Positions 1-8,808 of a DNA stretch of 64,000 nucleotides are shown in pieces. Position numbers and translations under genes: made by a program. Source of the stretch: Porphyromonas gingivalis ATCC 33277 (GTDB lineage: Bacteria > Bacteroidota > Bacteroidia > Bacteroidales > Porphyromonadaceae); assembly GCF_000010505.1 (NCBI RefSeq), contig NC_010729.1:1164501-1228500 (forward strand). Reading direction: 5' to 3'. The first letter of the stretch is position 1, and the number at the start of each line of letters is the position of its first letter. The notes beneath the pieces are model-generated. The model was not told the origin of the DNA and did no database searches. It was given only the letters and a program-made list of their open reading frames with translations.

Positions 1-1
1 G

Positions 2-481
2 CTGACCGGTAGCTTCCGAGGTATGGGACCGGCAAAAGCAGTCACCGTGATGGCAGCAATGGAACTGTCCCGCCGTATCCCTTCGCAAGAGATGCCCCGC
101 AGAGAATCCATTACCGATAGTCGAATGGCCTATCGAACTATAAGCCCATTTCTCACAGACCTGCCGCAGGAAGAAATGTGGGTGTTACTCCTCAACCAAA
201 GCGGAAAGATAATCAGCATGGAGAACCTTAGCCGAGGAGGTGTATCGGAGACTTCGGCCGATGTCCGTCTGATCATGCACAAAGCCGTCTCTCATCTTGC
301 CTCGGCAATCATTCTGGCACACAATCATCCTTCAGGAACGGTACGCCCAAGTGAACAGGATATTCAGCTTACTCAAAGGGTGCAAAAGGCTGCCACATTG
401 CTCGGATTTCGACTGAACGACCATCTGATCATCGGTGACGATGGGGTATATTTCAGTTTCGCTGACGAAGGCCTTCTCTGA
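2..481 (+). CDS. radC: RadC/JAB-domain protein, 3' part
   Basis: This is the C-terminal part of a RadC family protein; the reading frame is open to the window edge, so the start lies outside. The visible part begins with a helix-hairpin-helix-like tail (GMGPAKAVTVMAAMEL) and continues into the JAB/MPN-type domain. The metal-site motif HNHPSG is present, followed by a D residue in the SEQD segment, as in the JAMM signature. RadC proteins were named for DNA repair, but their biochemical role is unsettled. The gene is followed by about 220 bp that hold the hcp control region, so it ends its own transcription unit. Identification is firm; function is not. Confidence 0.9.
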   Translation: MTGSFRGMGPAKAVTVMAAMELSRRIPSQEMPRRESITDSRMAYRTISPFLTDLPQEEMWVLLLNQSGKIISMENLSRGGVSETSADVRLIMHKAVSHLASAIILAHNHPSGTVRPSEQDIQLTQRVQKAATLLGFRLNDHLIIGDDGVYFSFADEGLL

Positions 482-613
482 TTTTTCTCTGAATCCATAC
501 AAGTAAATAGAGAGTCGGACTCTTTCTTCTTGTTTGAAACCGATGAGAAATCAACCACCGGAACAAAAAAGCCGGGTTATCCATTTATATCGCCGCATAG
601 CAAGAGTACCCGG

Positions 614-629
614 TGTCGCATAGGCGACA
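614..629. promoter_or_regulatory. Candidate HcpR operator (perfect dyad)
   Basis: TGTCGC-ATAG-GCGACA is a perfect 6-bp inverted repeat with a 4-bp spacer. Its centre is about 43 bp upstream of the start point expected from the -7 box at 651-658, which is where a class II CRP/FNR-type activator binds. P. gingivalis HcpR is a CRP/FNR-family regulator known to activate hcp under nitrosative stress. That this exact dyad is its site is inference. Confidence 0.6.
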
Positions 630-650
630 TTTCAGGCAGATAGCAGCTTC

Positions 651-658
651 TACTTTTG
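651..658 (+). promoter_or_regulatory. Bacteroidota -7 box of hcp
   Basis: TACTTTTG matches the TAnnTTTG -7 consensus of Bacteroidota sigma-ABfr promoters and lies 48 bp before the hcp ATG. No good -33 TTTG element is seen, which fits dependence on an activator bound at 614-629. Confidence 0.6.
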
Positions 659-705
659 TGTCATCAAAGAACAATGATCGATTAACATAAGAAGGAGACT
701 CGACA

Positions 706-2358
706 ATGGAAAAGAAAATGTTTTGCTATCAATGCCAGGAAACAGCCGGCAATAAGGGATGTATCCTCAAAGGGGTATGCGGTAAGGACTTTAGTACAGC
801 TAATCTGATGGATTTGCTCGTCTTTAACCTCAAAGGTATTGCCATCATAATGACTTCTATGAGGCATGCCGGAGTGAAAGCCGATTACCGAAAGGCTGAC
901 AAGGCGATCATGGAATCTCTATTTGCCACGATTACCAATGCCAACTTCGACTACTCTTCCATAGCCAAACGTGTAGAGAAAACGTTCGCACTCAAAGCGG
1001 AATTGTACAGTTTGGCTCTTACTCAAGGCATAGAGCTTCCCGAAAATGAAGCGGTGACAATGCAGGGAAAGCCGGAAGAATATGATCGGTTGGCTCTCAG
1101 TGTAGGTATTCTAAGAGAGACAGACGAGGATGTACGTTCTCTCAAAGAGCTGACGATCTATGGACTCAAAGGATTGGCAGCCTATGCGGAGCATGCGGAT
1201 CGACTCGGCTACGTGGATGAAGAGATCAATGCTTTCACCGAACGTGCGCTGCACGATGTAACGATGGGGTTGCTTTCGGCAGAAGAGCTGACAGCTCTTG
1301 TACTGGAGACCGGTTCTTTCGGAGTGAAGGTAATGGCTCTGCTCGACAAAGCTAATACCGAGACTTATGGCAATCCGGAAATCACGGAAGTAAATATAGG
1401 TGTCGGTTCGCGCCCGGGTATCCTTATCAGCGGTCATGATCTGAAAGATATGGAGATGCTGCTCGAGCAAACCGAAGGAACAGGAATAGATGTGTACACA
1501 CACGGTGAAATGCTACCGGCCAACTATTATCCCAAATTCAAAAAATACAACCACTTCTTCGGCAATTACGGCAATGCATGGTGGAAACAGCGTGAGGAGT
1601 TCGAAACCTTCAACGGCCCTATCCTTTTCACCACAAACTGTATCGTCCCCCCTAAGGCCAATGCTTCCTACAAGGATCGGGTATTTACCACCAACGCTAC
1701 GGGTTATCCGGGATTCAAGTACATCGAGAGCGATGAGCACGGGCGCAAGGACTTCAGCGAAATCATTGCCTTGGCCAAGACGTGCCAACCTCCCACAGAG
1801 ATTGAGAGTGGCACTATCATAGGAGGCTTTGCACACCATCAGGTATTGAGCATCGCCGACAAAGTAGTGGAGGCTGTCAGCAGTGGAGCGATCCGCAAGT
1901 TTGTAGTGATGAGCGGTTGTGACGGCCGGCAGAGTGGGCGCAATTATTACACGGAGTTTGCCGAAGCTCTTCCTTCCGATACGGTTATCCTTACATCGGG
2001 ATGCGCCAAGTTCCGATACAACAAATTGCAGCTTGGCAACATTGGGGGCATCCCTCGAGTTCTCGATGCCGGACAGTGTAATGACAGTTATTCGCTGGCG
2101 GTAATTGCCCTGAAGCTGAAAGAAGTAATGGGATTGGATGACATCAACAAACTACCGATCGTCTACAACATTGCATGGTACGAACAGAAAGCTGTCATCG
2201 TCCTGCTCGCTCTACTCAGCCTCGGTGTCAAGAACATCCATGTAGGCCCTACCCTACCTGCATTCCTATCACCGAATGTAGCGAAAGTGCTGATCGAAAA
2301 CTTCGGTATAGCCGGTATCGGTACGGTCGAAGAAGATATTCGAACACTGATCGCATAA
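706..2358 (+). CDS. hcp: Hydroxylamine reductase / hybrid cluster protein (class I)
   Basis: The 550-aa product matches full-length Hcp, a cytoplasmic iron-sulfur protein that reduces hydroxylamine in vitro and acts on nitric oxide in vivo. The N-terminal cysteines follow CX2CX8CX5C ([15 protein letters not shown]...), the compact class I spacing typical of strict anaerobes and expected to bind a 4Fe-4S cluster. Downstream, cysteines in [25 protein letters not shown] and AGQCNDSYS supply hybrid-cluster ligands. AAGAAGGAGA ahead of the ATG is a good ribosome binding site. The gene is monocistronic, with a dyad operator and -7 box upstream and a 16-bp-stem hairpin downstream. Regulation by HcpR is known for this species. 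Confidence 0.96.
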   Translation: MEKKMFCYQCQETAGNKGCILKGVCGKDFSTANLMDLLVFNLKGIAIIMTSMRHAGVKADYRKADKAIMESLFATITNANFDYSSIAKRVEKTFALKAELYSLALTQGIELPENEAVTMQGKPEEYDRLALSVGILRETDEDVRSLKELTIYGLKGLAAYAEHADRLGYVDEEINAFTERALHDVTMGLLSAEELTALVLETGSFGVKVMALLDKANTETYGNPEITEVNIGVGSRPGILISGHDLKDMEMLLEQTEGTGIDVYTHGEMLPANYYPKFKKYNHFFGNYGNAWWKQREEFETFNGPILFTTNCIVPPKANASYKDRVFTTNATGYPGFKYIESDEHGRKDFSEIIALAKTCQPPTEIESGTIIGGFAHHQVLSIADKVVEAVSSGAIRKFVVMSGCDGRQSGRNYYTEFAEALPSDTVILTSGCAKFRYNKLQLGNIGGIPRVLDAGQCNDSYSLAVIALKLKEVMGLDDINKLPIVYNIAWYEQKAVIVLLALLSLGVKNIHVGPTLPAFLSPNVAKVLIENFGIAGIGTVEEDIRTLIA

Positions 2359-2465
2359 GAATAAGAAGTGGTGTGCAAGTGAATGCCTTAAGCTTTCTCG
2401 GAAAAGCCGGAACTGCATTGGTTTATTTCCCAATCGTCTTGAGGTATAGACACAAAAGTATTGAA

Positions 2466-2501
2466 TACTCTGTGAAAAGCTCATTAGCTTTTCACAGAGT
2501 A
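2466..2501 (+). terminator. Hairpin after hcp
   Basis: A perfect 16-bp stem, TACTCTGTGAAAAGCT paired with AGCTTTTCACAGAGTA around a CATT loop, begins 108 bp after the hcp stop. There is no strong T-tract. It overlaps the start of a 22-bp repeat array, so it could be part of that array. Confidence 0.5.
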
Positions 2502-2610
2502 CTTAGAACCATTTCGATGAATACTTAAAACTATTTCGCTGAATAGTTCAAAGTATTTCGCGGAAAGCTTAAGAGCTTTTGCCAGAATAGATCCTAATCT
2601 TTCTTCGAAA
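2479..2610. repeat. Degenerate 22-bp tandem array (about 6 units)
   Basis: Six consecutive 22-bp units fit one register (starts 2479, 2501, 2523, 2545, 2567, 2589). The units differ a lot, but five keep TTTC at offset 11 and the sixth (2567) has TTTT there; three share the core ATTTCG. The array ends just before the target duplication of the MITE at 2624. Non-coding; function unknown. Confidence 0.7.
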
Positions 2611-2623
2611 AGTGGCTAATCAA

Positions 2624-3319
2624 ACGTGAGTTCGATGTAAGCGATATGGTGCCGACTCTCTCTTGTTGGGATATTGACTATAATCGAATCAGAAAATGAA
2701 AGGGAAAAAGTTTGACGTCTCATTGGATGTCGAAGCCTCTCGAAGCTGAAATTTCTCAACCGAGAAATGAAATACGCTGACAAACAGCATATTGCATATT
2801 TTTCTTCAGATCGAATCCGCATTGTTTTATAGCCATTCGGAACATACGCAGAAAGGGGGTCGAGCTACGCCCTACAGCGACTCGGGCTACGCCGTAGAGC
2901 GTACCGAGCTGCGCTCTACGGCTCTTCGAGCTACGCTGTAGGGCTCACCGCGCCGGGCTCTACGGCTCAGCTCGGCCACCTCTACGGCTCCCGGAGCGGA
3001 ACTCTACGGCTCGGCTCGCTACGCTGTAGAGCGTACCTCGCCGAGCTCTACAGCGTACCTCGAAGAGCCATACGGGGTAGCCCGTCATCCTCTACGGAGT
3101 ACCGCCATCTTGCCCTATGGTATAGCCCATCTTCCTGTGCGGACTGCAACATTCTGTCAAAAGCAATCCGAATTTCAATGTTGGTTCGATCCAAGCAAAA
3201 GCAGGATTGCCCCCTATACAATTGCCTGAACGGAACAACCTATAACATCCAAAATATTAGTGCGTTAACCGCTAATCAGGGAACGAATACATTGGCGTTT
3301 TCTTACGCCGAACTGACGT
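2624..3319. mobile_element. MITE with IS195-like ends and internal 22-bp bricks
   Basis: A 696-bp element has imperfect terminal inverted repeats, ACGTGAGTTCGATGTAAG on the left and, read inward on the other strand, ACGTCAGTTCGGCGTAAG on the right. These closely match the ends of the IS982-family copies in this window (ACGTCAGTTCGACGTAAG). It is flanked by a perfect 7-bp duplication, TAATCAA, at 2617-2623 and 3320-3326. No transposase is encoded, so mobilisation by the IS195-type enzyme is inferred. P. gingivalis is known to carry large MITEs with nested minisatellites (the BrickBuilt group), and this may be one. An inverted, one-end-truncated relative lies at 48523-49133. Confidence 0.88.
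2859..3144. repeat. 22-bp brick minisatellite inside the MITE
   Basis: Thirteen units keep an exact 22-bp register (for example starts at 2881, 2903, 2925 and so on to 3123). Common modules are CTCTACGGCTC, GCTGTAGAGCGT and ACCTCG. The units are GC-rich, and CTACGG and CCGTAG alternate, so they can pair with each other. No plausible coding frame. Confidence 0.85.
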
Positions 3320-3357
3320 TAATCAATTGTCGCAAGGGACATCAGCAAAAAATAAAA

Positions 3358-3386
3358 CCCCGAAAGTTTTTGTCTGAACTTTCGGG
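3358..3386 (-). terminator. Rho-independent terminator of the phosphatase gene
   Basis: On the minus strand, CCCGAAAGTT and AACTTTCGGG form a 10-bp stem followed by GGTTTTATTTTTT. It lies about 120 bp after the stop of the alkaline phosphatase gene, in the right orientation. Confidence 0.85.
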
Positions 3387-3509
3387 ATTCTCTGAACTTT
3401 AGTTGTTCTTGTTATTTGTCGAAGAAAAGATTCGGGTCCATCTACACCTCATGGATTTTGTACAATCGGATCGAATCTTTTGATGGGTTTTCTTCACACA
3501 TCAAGCGGC

Positions 3510-5201
3510 TTACTCTCCGAATAAAGAACGTAGTTCACGAGGCAAATAGAAAGTCTTGGTCTTATCTACATAGACTACTACGGAAGACAGATCAATCGCT
3601 TTCTTATTGAAGATAACCGTATTGGAGAAAGGACTCGCCAGTAAGCGATGGCTACCTTTTTTCACTTCAAGGACAGGCAGTTCTCCTTCCTTCTTTCCGT
3701 CTTTGATACTGTAGCTCATGCCTTGGAATACTTCCGAATGGGGAGCAAATATCTTGTCGGTAAGGACGGGCAATTGGCCTCCTAATTCGAAGAGACGGCA
3801 GAGATAGTCATTCAGTTCATAGTTTATGACCATTCCCATCGGGCGTGTATCTTGGGGGTGATAGGCCGCCAACAATACTTCTTCGGCAGTATGTCCGTGC
3901 GTCGTAAAACCGATCGAAGTGTGCTTCGTATAAAGCGATGCGATGAAGGTACTGAGCGAACCGCTGTAGAGGGATTCTTCCGTCTGCCTGCGCTGCTCTT
4001 TGGGGATAGGACTATGATTATAATCCGGACAATTATAAAGAGCTTCCAACTCTTTGGAGTCCAATTCGAATCCGCAGATATTGCTTACCAAACCCTGAAC
4101 CTTGTCGGCGGGAGTATCAGCCAAACGCTCTGCAAGTCCGTCTGCTGTCAGGCGGAAGCGACAGAGTTGATCGAAAAGGTCTTTTGCAGAACGCTTATCA
4201 TAGTCTTTCACACTTTGTTTGCCTATACTTACACCGCTATTGCCATGATCCGGCACGATGATGACAGCCGTTTGTCCGTCACGATGGGCAAAATCGAATG
4301 CCACGGCACAAGCACGATCGAAAGCAAGATATTCGGTAGCAATCCCCACAGGATCGTTGGCATGTGCAGCCCAATCCACTTTACTACCCTCGACCATAAG
4401 GAAAAAGCCTTCCTCAGAACGATTCAGCTTCTCTATAGCCAAGCGAGTCATCTCCTCCAGTGAAGGGATTTGTGTAGTATCACGATCCAAATCATAGGGC
4501 ATTTCTCGTTTGCCGAACAAAGCCCACATCTTATCTCCCGCATAAGTGCGCATTCCATTCAGGTCATCCAGAAAGAGCCCATAGCCACGGCTATTGAGTA
4601 CGGATTGCAGTTCCGGATGGAGGTAGTGCGTTCCGCCTCCGAGTACAACATCCAGATTTTGGTGTACCATCTGCGCTGCAATCCAATCGTATTTCTTACG
4701 AGAATAAGAGTGTGCCGAGCAATCGGCCGGTGTGGCATGAGGGAAGTGACAAGTCACGACCAAACCCGTTTTCTTTCCCTTCATTATTTTAGCCGCCTCC
4801 AGAAAAGTAGCCAAAGGAGAATAAGCACGAGCCTTATCCACCGGAATCAGATCTGCATCACCCGAACTGACAGGATAAGTCGACACAAAACCCGTATTGG
4901 ATGGCATACCTGTCATATAGCACGATGTAGTAGGAGCAGAGTCTCCAATCGGGGCATCGGACGAATAGGTCAGAACAGTACCACATATATATGGATCTAT
5001 AGCCAAATGCCGGCGGTCGGGATTCAGGTATCGCTGATACCAGCGAGCCAGAGAAACAGCCGAAAGAGAGGTACCATCGGGAATCATCAGAATCACGTTC
5101 CGAACTGGCTTGACCTCCCGTGGCTGACCGGCATATAGAGCCGGAGAGAGTACGATAATAAAAAGAAGAATCGTACTAAGAGTTTGTTTGATTCGTTTCA
5201 T
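3510..5201 (-). CDS. phoA: Alkaline phosphatase, periplasmic
   Basis: The 563-aa protein begins with a signal peptide (about residues 1-24, hydrophobic core TILLFIIVLSPALYA), so it is exported. It belongs to the PhoA-type metallo-phosphomonoesterases. Visible landmarks are the metal ligand in MIPDGTS (D42), the nucleophile in GDSAPTTS (DSA at 87-89), an extra metal ligand in FFLMVEGSKVDWAAHAND and the VPDHG segment, with a late H in TTHGHTAEE. It should hydrolyse phosphate monoesters in the periplasm. It starts 35 bp after the upstream peptidase gene on the same strand, so the two are probably cotranscribed. The terminator at 3358-3386 closes the unit. Confidence 0.93.
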   Translation of the reverse strand: MKRIKQTLSTILLFIIVLSPALYAGQPREVKPVRNVILMIPDGTSLSAVSLARWYQRYLNPDRRHLAIDPYICGTVLTYSSDAPIGDSAPTTSCYMTGMPSNTGFVSTYPVSSGDADLIPVDKARAYSPLATFLEAAKIMKGKKTGLVVTCHFPHATPADCSAHSYSRKKYDWIAAQMVHQNLDVVLGGGTHYLHPELQSVLNSRGYGLFLDDLNGMRTYAGDKMWALFGKREMPYDLDRDTTQIPSLEEMTRLAIEKLNRSEEGFFLMVEGSKVDWAAHANDPVGIATEYLAFDRACAVAFDFAHRDGQTAVIIVPDHGNSGVSIGKQSVKDYDKRSAKDLFDQLCRFRLTADGLAERLADTPADKVQGLVSNICGFELDSKELEALYNCPDYNHSPIPKEQRRQTEESLYSGSLSTFIASLYTKHTSIGFTTHGHTAEEVLLAAYHPQDTRPMGMVINYELNDYLCRLFELGGQLPVLTDKIFAPHSEVFQGMSYSIKDGKKEGELPVLEVKKGSHRLLASPFSNTVIFNKKAIDLSSVVVYVDKTKTFYLPRELRSLFGE

Positions 5202-5236
5202 TGTTTGTTAATCTGTTAGATGATTGGATTCAATGT

Positions 5237-6433
5237 TTATTGTTTCGCTACAGCCAATAGATCTATCAGCTCTTCGGAACAGACCGTTAGTTTCTCTACA
5301 CCGGATTCCGTAACCAGAAAACTATTCTCATTACCTACGGCCCCAATACCGGGAAGAACAAATTTGGGTTCAAAGGCTATCACCATCCCCGGCGTCAGTA
5401 TCTCTTTACTGCGAGCCATTAGTACAGGCATTTCATTGATCTGGAGTCCTATGCCATGTCCCACAAATTTAGCTTGCTGCTTCGTTCCCATGAATTTATC
5501 GGTAGCCCCTGCTTCCTCGGCCATATCTACAGAGCGTTTATAAAGATCGGCACACGACATGCCGGGTTCGGCAGTCTCCATAACCTTCGCCTGAATTTCC
5601 CGACTGAGGTCATGCAATCGTCTGGCTTCGTCCGGCACTTTTCCGATGGCATAGCTGCGAGTCATGTCAGATATATATGCCGAATAGTTGCCCGCCATAT
5701 CCACCATAACGCACATACCCTCTTTCATGGGCGATCCATCTGCTCCCAAAGGCAAGGCATCCGTACCGCCACCTCCCATGGCGAAGTCATAAGGAGACGG
5801 CGACTCGGCATTATCCCCTACGATCACATTACCCATGTGAATTTCCATCGCAGATCCGAATGTTCTAAATATACCCTCTGAACCATAGCTACGCATCAAA
5901 TGTTCGATCTCGACCTGAAACTCTCTATCTGTCATGCCCGGTCTGAAAACGGATGGAATACACGCATAGACTTCCCCGTGGATGGCAGCAGTCCGACGAA
6001 AAAGTTCTATTTCACCCGGTGTCTTGATCATTCGTAAGCGACGCAAAAGAGCCGTAGCATTGCCGTACTCAGCATTGGGAAAGATACTGTGTTGGCGCTT
6101 AATGTCGCTATAGGATGATTCGTCATTCTCAAGCATGATACGGCGAGGCAATACGCCTCCTCTACTCTGAATTAATGCAGGAATATCTTCGAGTTTACGT
6201 ATGGGACAAACATTTCCCTCCTCGACTACTTGTGGACGACGAACGAAAAAGATAGGTTCACCCTCTGCCGGCAAATAGGCTGCCCCTCCATATATGGATC
6301 CGAAGAGATAAAGCAAATTGACATTGCTTGTTACCAGCAAAGCATCATACCCTTCTTCTTCCATTGCTATGCGTACACGCTCTTGGCGTACTTGGAGATC
6401 TGCCTTCAAGGCTGCAGGTGCTAATTTGATCAT
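5237..6433 (-). CDS. M24B metallopeptidase (Xaa-Pro aminopeptidase-like)
   Basis: A 398-aa cytoplasmic protein (no signal peptide) with the pita-bread M24 fold: an N-terminal creatinase-like domain and a C-terminal catalytic domain. The five metal ligands are visible in order: D in MVDMAGNYSAY, D in SDMTRSYAIG, H in VGHGIGL, E in AFEPKFV and E in VGNENSFLV. M24B enzymes release N-terminal residues before proline or cleave Xaa-Pro dipeptides, which fits a peptide-fermenting organism; the exact specificity cannot be read from sequence. A -7 box (6464-6471, minus strand) places transcription start about 24 nt before the ATG. It forms a unit with the downstream phosphatase. Confidence 0.92.
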   Translation of the reverse strand: MIKLAPAALKADLQVRQERVRIAMEEEGYDALLVTSNVNLLYLFGSIYGGAAYLPAEGEPIFFVRRPQVVEEGNVCPIRKLEDIPALIQSRGGVLPRRIMLENDESSYSDIKRQHSIFPNAEYGNATALLRRLRMIKTPGEIELFRRTAAIHGEVYACIPSVFRPGMTDREFQVEIEHLMRSYGSEGIFRTFGSAMEIHMGNVIVGDNAESPSPYDFAMGGGGTDALPLGADGSPMKEGMCVMVDMAGNYSAYISDMTRSYAIGKVPDEARRLHDLSREIQAKVMETAEPGMSCADLYKRSVDMAEEAGATDKFMGTKQQAKFVGHGIGLQINEMPVLMARSKEILTPGMVIAFEPKFVLPGIGAVGNENSFLVTESGVEKLTVCSEELIDLLAVAKQ

Positions 6434-6463
6434 AATATTTTGAGATTATTTTGATTAACGGAA

Positions 6464-6471
6464 CAAAAGTA
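6464..6471 (-). promoter_or_regulatory. -7 box of the M24 peptidase-phosphatase unit
   Basis: TACTTTTG on the minus strand matches the TAnnTTTG consensus and lies 30 bp upstream of the peptidase ATG. No clear -33 element. Confidence 0.55.
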
Positions 6472-6931
6472 CTGAATAGCATATTCGCAAGTCATGAATA
6501 ATCACGATTTGTCAGTACAGAAAGCTGTCTTATCCGATTTTAGAAAGTCTTGCCGATTTCCCGATTTACTTCTTCTATTTGCGAAAATCCCGTGCAATAG
6601 TCCCATACTGGTGTCTATGCATTTGCTCTCTTTACTCCTGATGCACTTTGCAATCTACTCGAATGAGCCTCGAAAGCCTGCTCCGGCGATAACTCTCCAA
6701 ATCCGGCAAAATTTATTCGACCGACGAAGCTGTGTAGCACCACTCCTCGACTCTGCCATGATCGTTGCCAATCGCTGTATGGACTATCTCCCCTTCAGAT
6801 ACAATACCTAATCGGTTTCGGTTTCGGCAATAAGTTAGGCTATACTCGTCTGTGTTTCCATGGCATCAATACTTAACAATCGTGCCACTTAACTCTAAAC
6901 TATCCAAGTCTACTCATTCTCTTTCTTATGC
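6472..6931. other. Intergenic, no convincing gene
   Basis: About 460 bp between two minus-strand units. A 105-codon plus-strand frame (6494-6811) is rich in C, R and S and lacks a ribosome binding site or family resemblance, so I do not call it. I see no RNA gene, array or terminator. Confidence 0.5.
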
Positions 6932-7696
6932 TTAGTCATTTGTCTGCGATTCGGATAGTCTTTGCTCGACAAGCTCTTCGGCTAAGCGGACACAGTTGTT
7001 ACAGGGAAATTTCAGTTCTCCCTTTAGCTCACGGCAGGTGATACCGCCGGCATGGGCCTGAAACTCCTGACTGACCGGTTGCAGCCCTTTAGATTCAAGG
7101 ATTCTATTGGCTGAATAAAGTGCACCGCAGAGTCCGCCTTCGGCTCTTCCGCCGCCCTTGGGGCGGTATTCTTCTTCGATCGCTTCGTCAGTCATACCGG
7201 TCAAATCTTGAAATCCTTTTTGAACAGCTTGTGCGCAGTTCCAATTGTTCGGTTTGTTGTGGAAAAATGTTTCCGATCTGGATTCTTTCGTCATATTGAG
7301 TTGTGTTTGGATATTGATACGCAGTTCTTGGAGGCCGGATTGAATATAAGGCCTTGAATAGTCAACATTCTTCAGTATTGTATTGTTCCAGACGATCAGG
7401 TCAAGATCAATGGCTACACGGCCATCGAAAGGCTTGGTATATGTCCTGCCTAATTGCAATTCTATTCCCTTCAGTTTCCGTCCGACTTCTTCCCGGTTCT
7501 CCGATGAATAGAAATGGGCTGTCAGATTGGTAAACAAACCTGAAGGGTAAGGGAAGTCAATGGGAGCGTTCTCGATGGGCTTGGAGAAACGGATCGTCGG
7601 ATATGAGTCCCGAAGCAGGCGCATAGCCGCCGGTATATTGGTCTCTGCAGCGTAGTTGCTGCCTATACTGATAACGATATGGTGGTGAGTGTTCAT
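6932..7696 (-). CDS. folK: FolK (HPPK) fused to a C_GCAxxG_C_C redox domain
   Basis: Residues 1 to about 130 resemble 6-hydroxymethyl-7,8-dihydropterin pyrophosphokinase, the folate step that transfers pyrophosphate from ATP. Seen are the start SIGSNYAAETN and the DGRVAIDLDLIVWN segment with the D-x-D metal pair. Residues about 150-245 are a different module, the C_GCAxxG_C_C family: NWNCAQAV (C154), GRAEGGLCGAL (C190) and late cysteines C221, C232 and C235, which suggest a metal or redox site. The fusion is one open frame with no sign of a frameshift. The start overlaps the upstream aromatic-pathway gene by ATGA, so translation is probably coupled. It is the last gene of a long operon that begins at bcp. 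Confidence 0.82.
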   Translation of the reverse strand: MNTHHHIVISIGSNYAAETNIPAAMRLLRDSYPTIRFSKPIENAPIDFPYPSGLFTNLTAHFYSSENREEVGRKLKGIELQLGRTYTKPFDGRVAIDLDLIVWNNTILKNVDYSRPYIQSGLQELRINIQTQLNMTKESRSETFFHNKPNNWNCAQAVQKGFQDLTGMTDEAIEEEYRPKGGGRAEGGLCGALYSANRILESKGLQPVSQEFQAHAGGITCRELKGELKFPCNNCVRLAEELVEQRLSESQTND

Positions 7697-8793
7697 GATA
7701 TACAGTCGTCGGTGTGTGGCTTTTGGGGGGCAAGGGTCTGCAGACGGACAGATTCCTCATGAATACGGCTGAATAGCTCCGATATAAATGTTTCGTCCAA
7801 ACCTAAGAGGGCTGCAGTACGGGCACGGTTGCGCTGTAGTTGTTCGTAGCGGAGATTCTGAACCACAGCCAGATTGTGCTCTTTTTTGAACAAACCTATC
7901 TCGTATGCCACTTGCATCCGCCGAGCTAGCAATTCCACTATACTCTCATCTATCTGATCAATCTGCATGCGCCAAGAGATCAGCTCTTCGTCCTGCTTTT
8001 CGGATTGGCGGCGTGGGATACGCAGTCGCCGGAGGATTTGGGCAAGTACAGTAGGTGTTATCTGCTGGCTTGCATCGCTTAGAGCCTTATCCGGACAGCA
8101 ATGCGACTCAATGATCAGCCCGTCAAAATTCATTTCCATGGCTTGCTGGCTGACGGATTCGATCCGATCTCTCTGTCCCGTAATATGACTCGGATCACAA
8201 AGGATGGTTAACGAAGGAAAACGTCTTTTCAAATCGAAGGGAATCTGCCAATGTGGAGGATTGCGAAACGTCTTGGTCGCATAGGTACTGAATCCTCTAT
8301 GGATGGCTCCGATCTGTCGAACTCCGGACTGCCGAAGCCGTTCTAGGGCTCCTGTCCACAGATCCAAATCGGGACTGATCGGATTCTTGACGAGGACAAT
8401 CACCGATTCGTCCTTGCCTATCGTATCGGCAATTTCTTGTACAGCAAAGGGATTGGATGTGGTTCGTGCACCTAACCAGAGTATTCTGATACCGGCTTGC
8501 ATGGCTTGCTCTACGTGTTCGCGAGTAGCCACTTCCGTGGTAGCAAGCATATCCAATTCATCCTGTACACGCACCAACCAAGGTAGCCCTGTTTCTCCTA
8601 CTCCTTCGAAGCACCCCGGCAAGGTACGAGGTTTCCACAGACCGGCACGAAAAATACGAATGCCTGCTTCATCCCTGAGGGCACGAGCAGTAGTCATTAT
8701 CTGCTCCTCACTTTCTGCACTGCAAGGGCCGGCAATGACTGTCGTATTAGGCTCCGAGGGGAGAGGCAACGGCGTAAAATCACAGTACTTCAT
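7693..8793 (-). CDS. Bifunctional DAHP synthase / chorismate mutase
   Basis: A 366-aa two-domain enzyme. Residues 1 to about 255 are a KDO8P-synthase-like type I DAHP synthase (IAGPCSAES near the start, LWKPRT, LWLGARTTSNPF, LCDPSHITG, IIESHC). It condenses phosphoenolpyruvate and erythrose 4-phosphate at the head of the shikimate pathway. Residues about 270-360 are a helical AroQ-type chorismate mutase (MQIDQIDESIVELLARRM, then EIGLFKKEHN), which makes prephenate. Fusion lets the mutase domain act as an allosteric sensor in related enzymes; here that is inference. It lies 15 bp after the glycosyltransferase gene and overlaps folK by 4 bp. Confidence 0.94.
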   Translation of the reverse strand: MKYCDFTPLPLPSEPNTTVIAGPCSAESEEQIMTTARALRDEAGIRIFRAGLWKPRTLPGCFEGVGETGLPWLVRVQDELDMLATTEVATREHVEQAMQAGIRILWLGARTTSNPFAVQEIADTIGKDESVIVLVKNPISPDLDLWTGALERLRQSGVRQIGAIHRGFSTYATKTFRNPPHWQIPFDLKRRFPSLTILCDPSHITGQRDRIESVSQQAMEMNFDGLIIESHCCPDKALSDASQQITPTVLAQILRRLRIPRRQSEKQDEELISWRMQIDQIDESIVELLARRMQVAYEIGLFKKEHNLAVVQNLRYEQLQRNRARTAALLGLDETFISELFSRIHEESVRLQTLAPQKPHTDDCIS

Positions 8794-8808
8794 GATACGA
8801 TGCTGAAT

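Noticed and set aside
3178-3402. 74-codon frame at the right end of the MITE
   Set aside because: It spans the MITE end, target duplication and the phosphatase terminator; an equivalent frame appears in the inverted MITE copy only because the sequence is repeated.
6494-6811. Plus-strand 105-codon frame
   Set aside because: Composition is unlike a protein, there is no ribosome binding site, and it sits over the promoter of the minus-strand peptidase.
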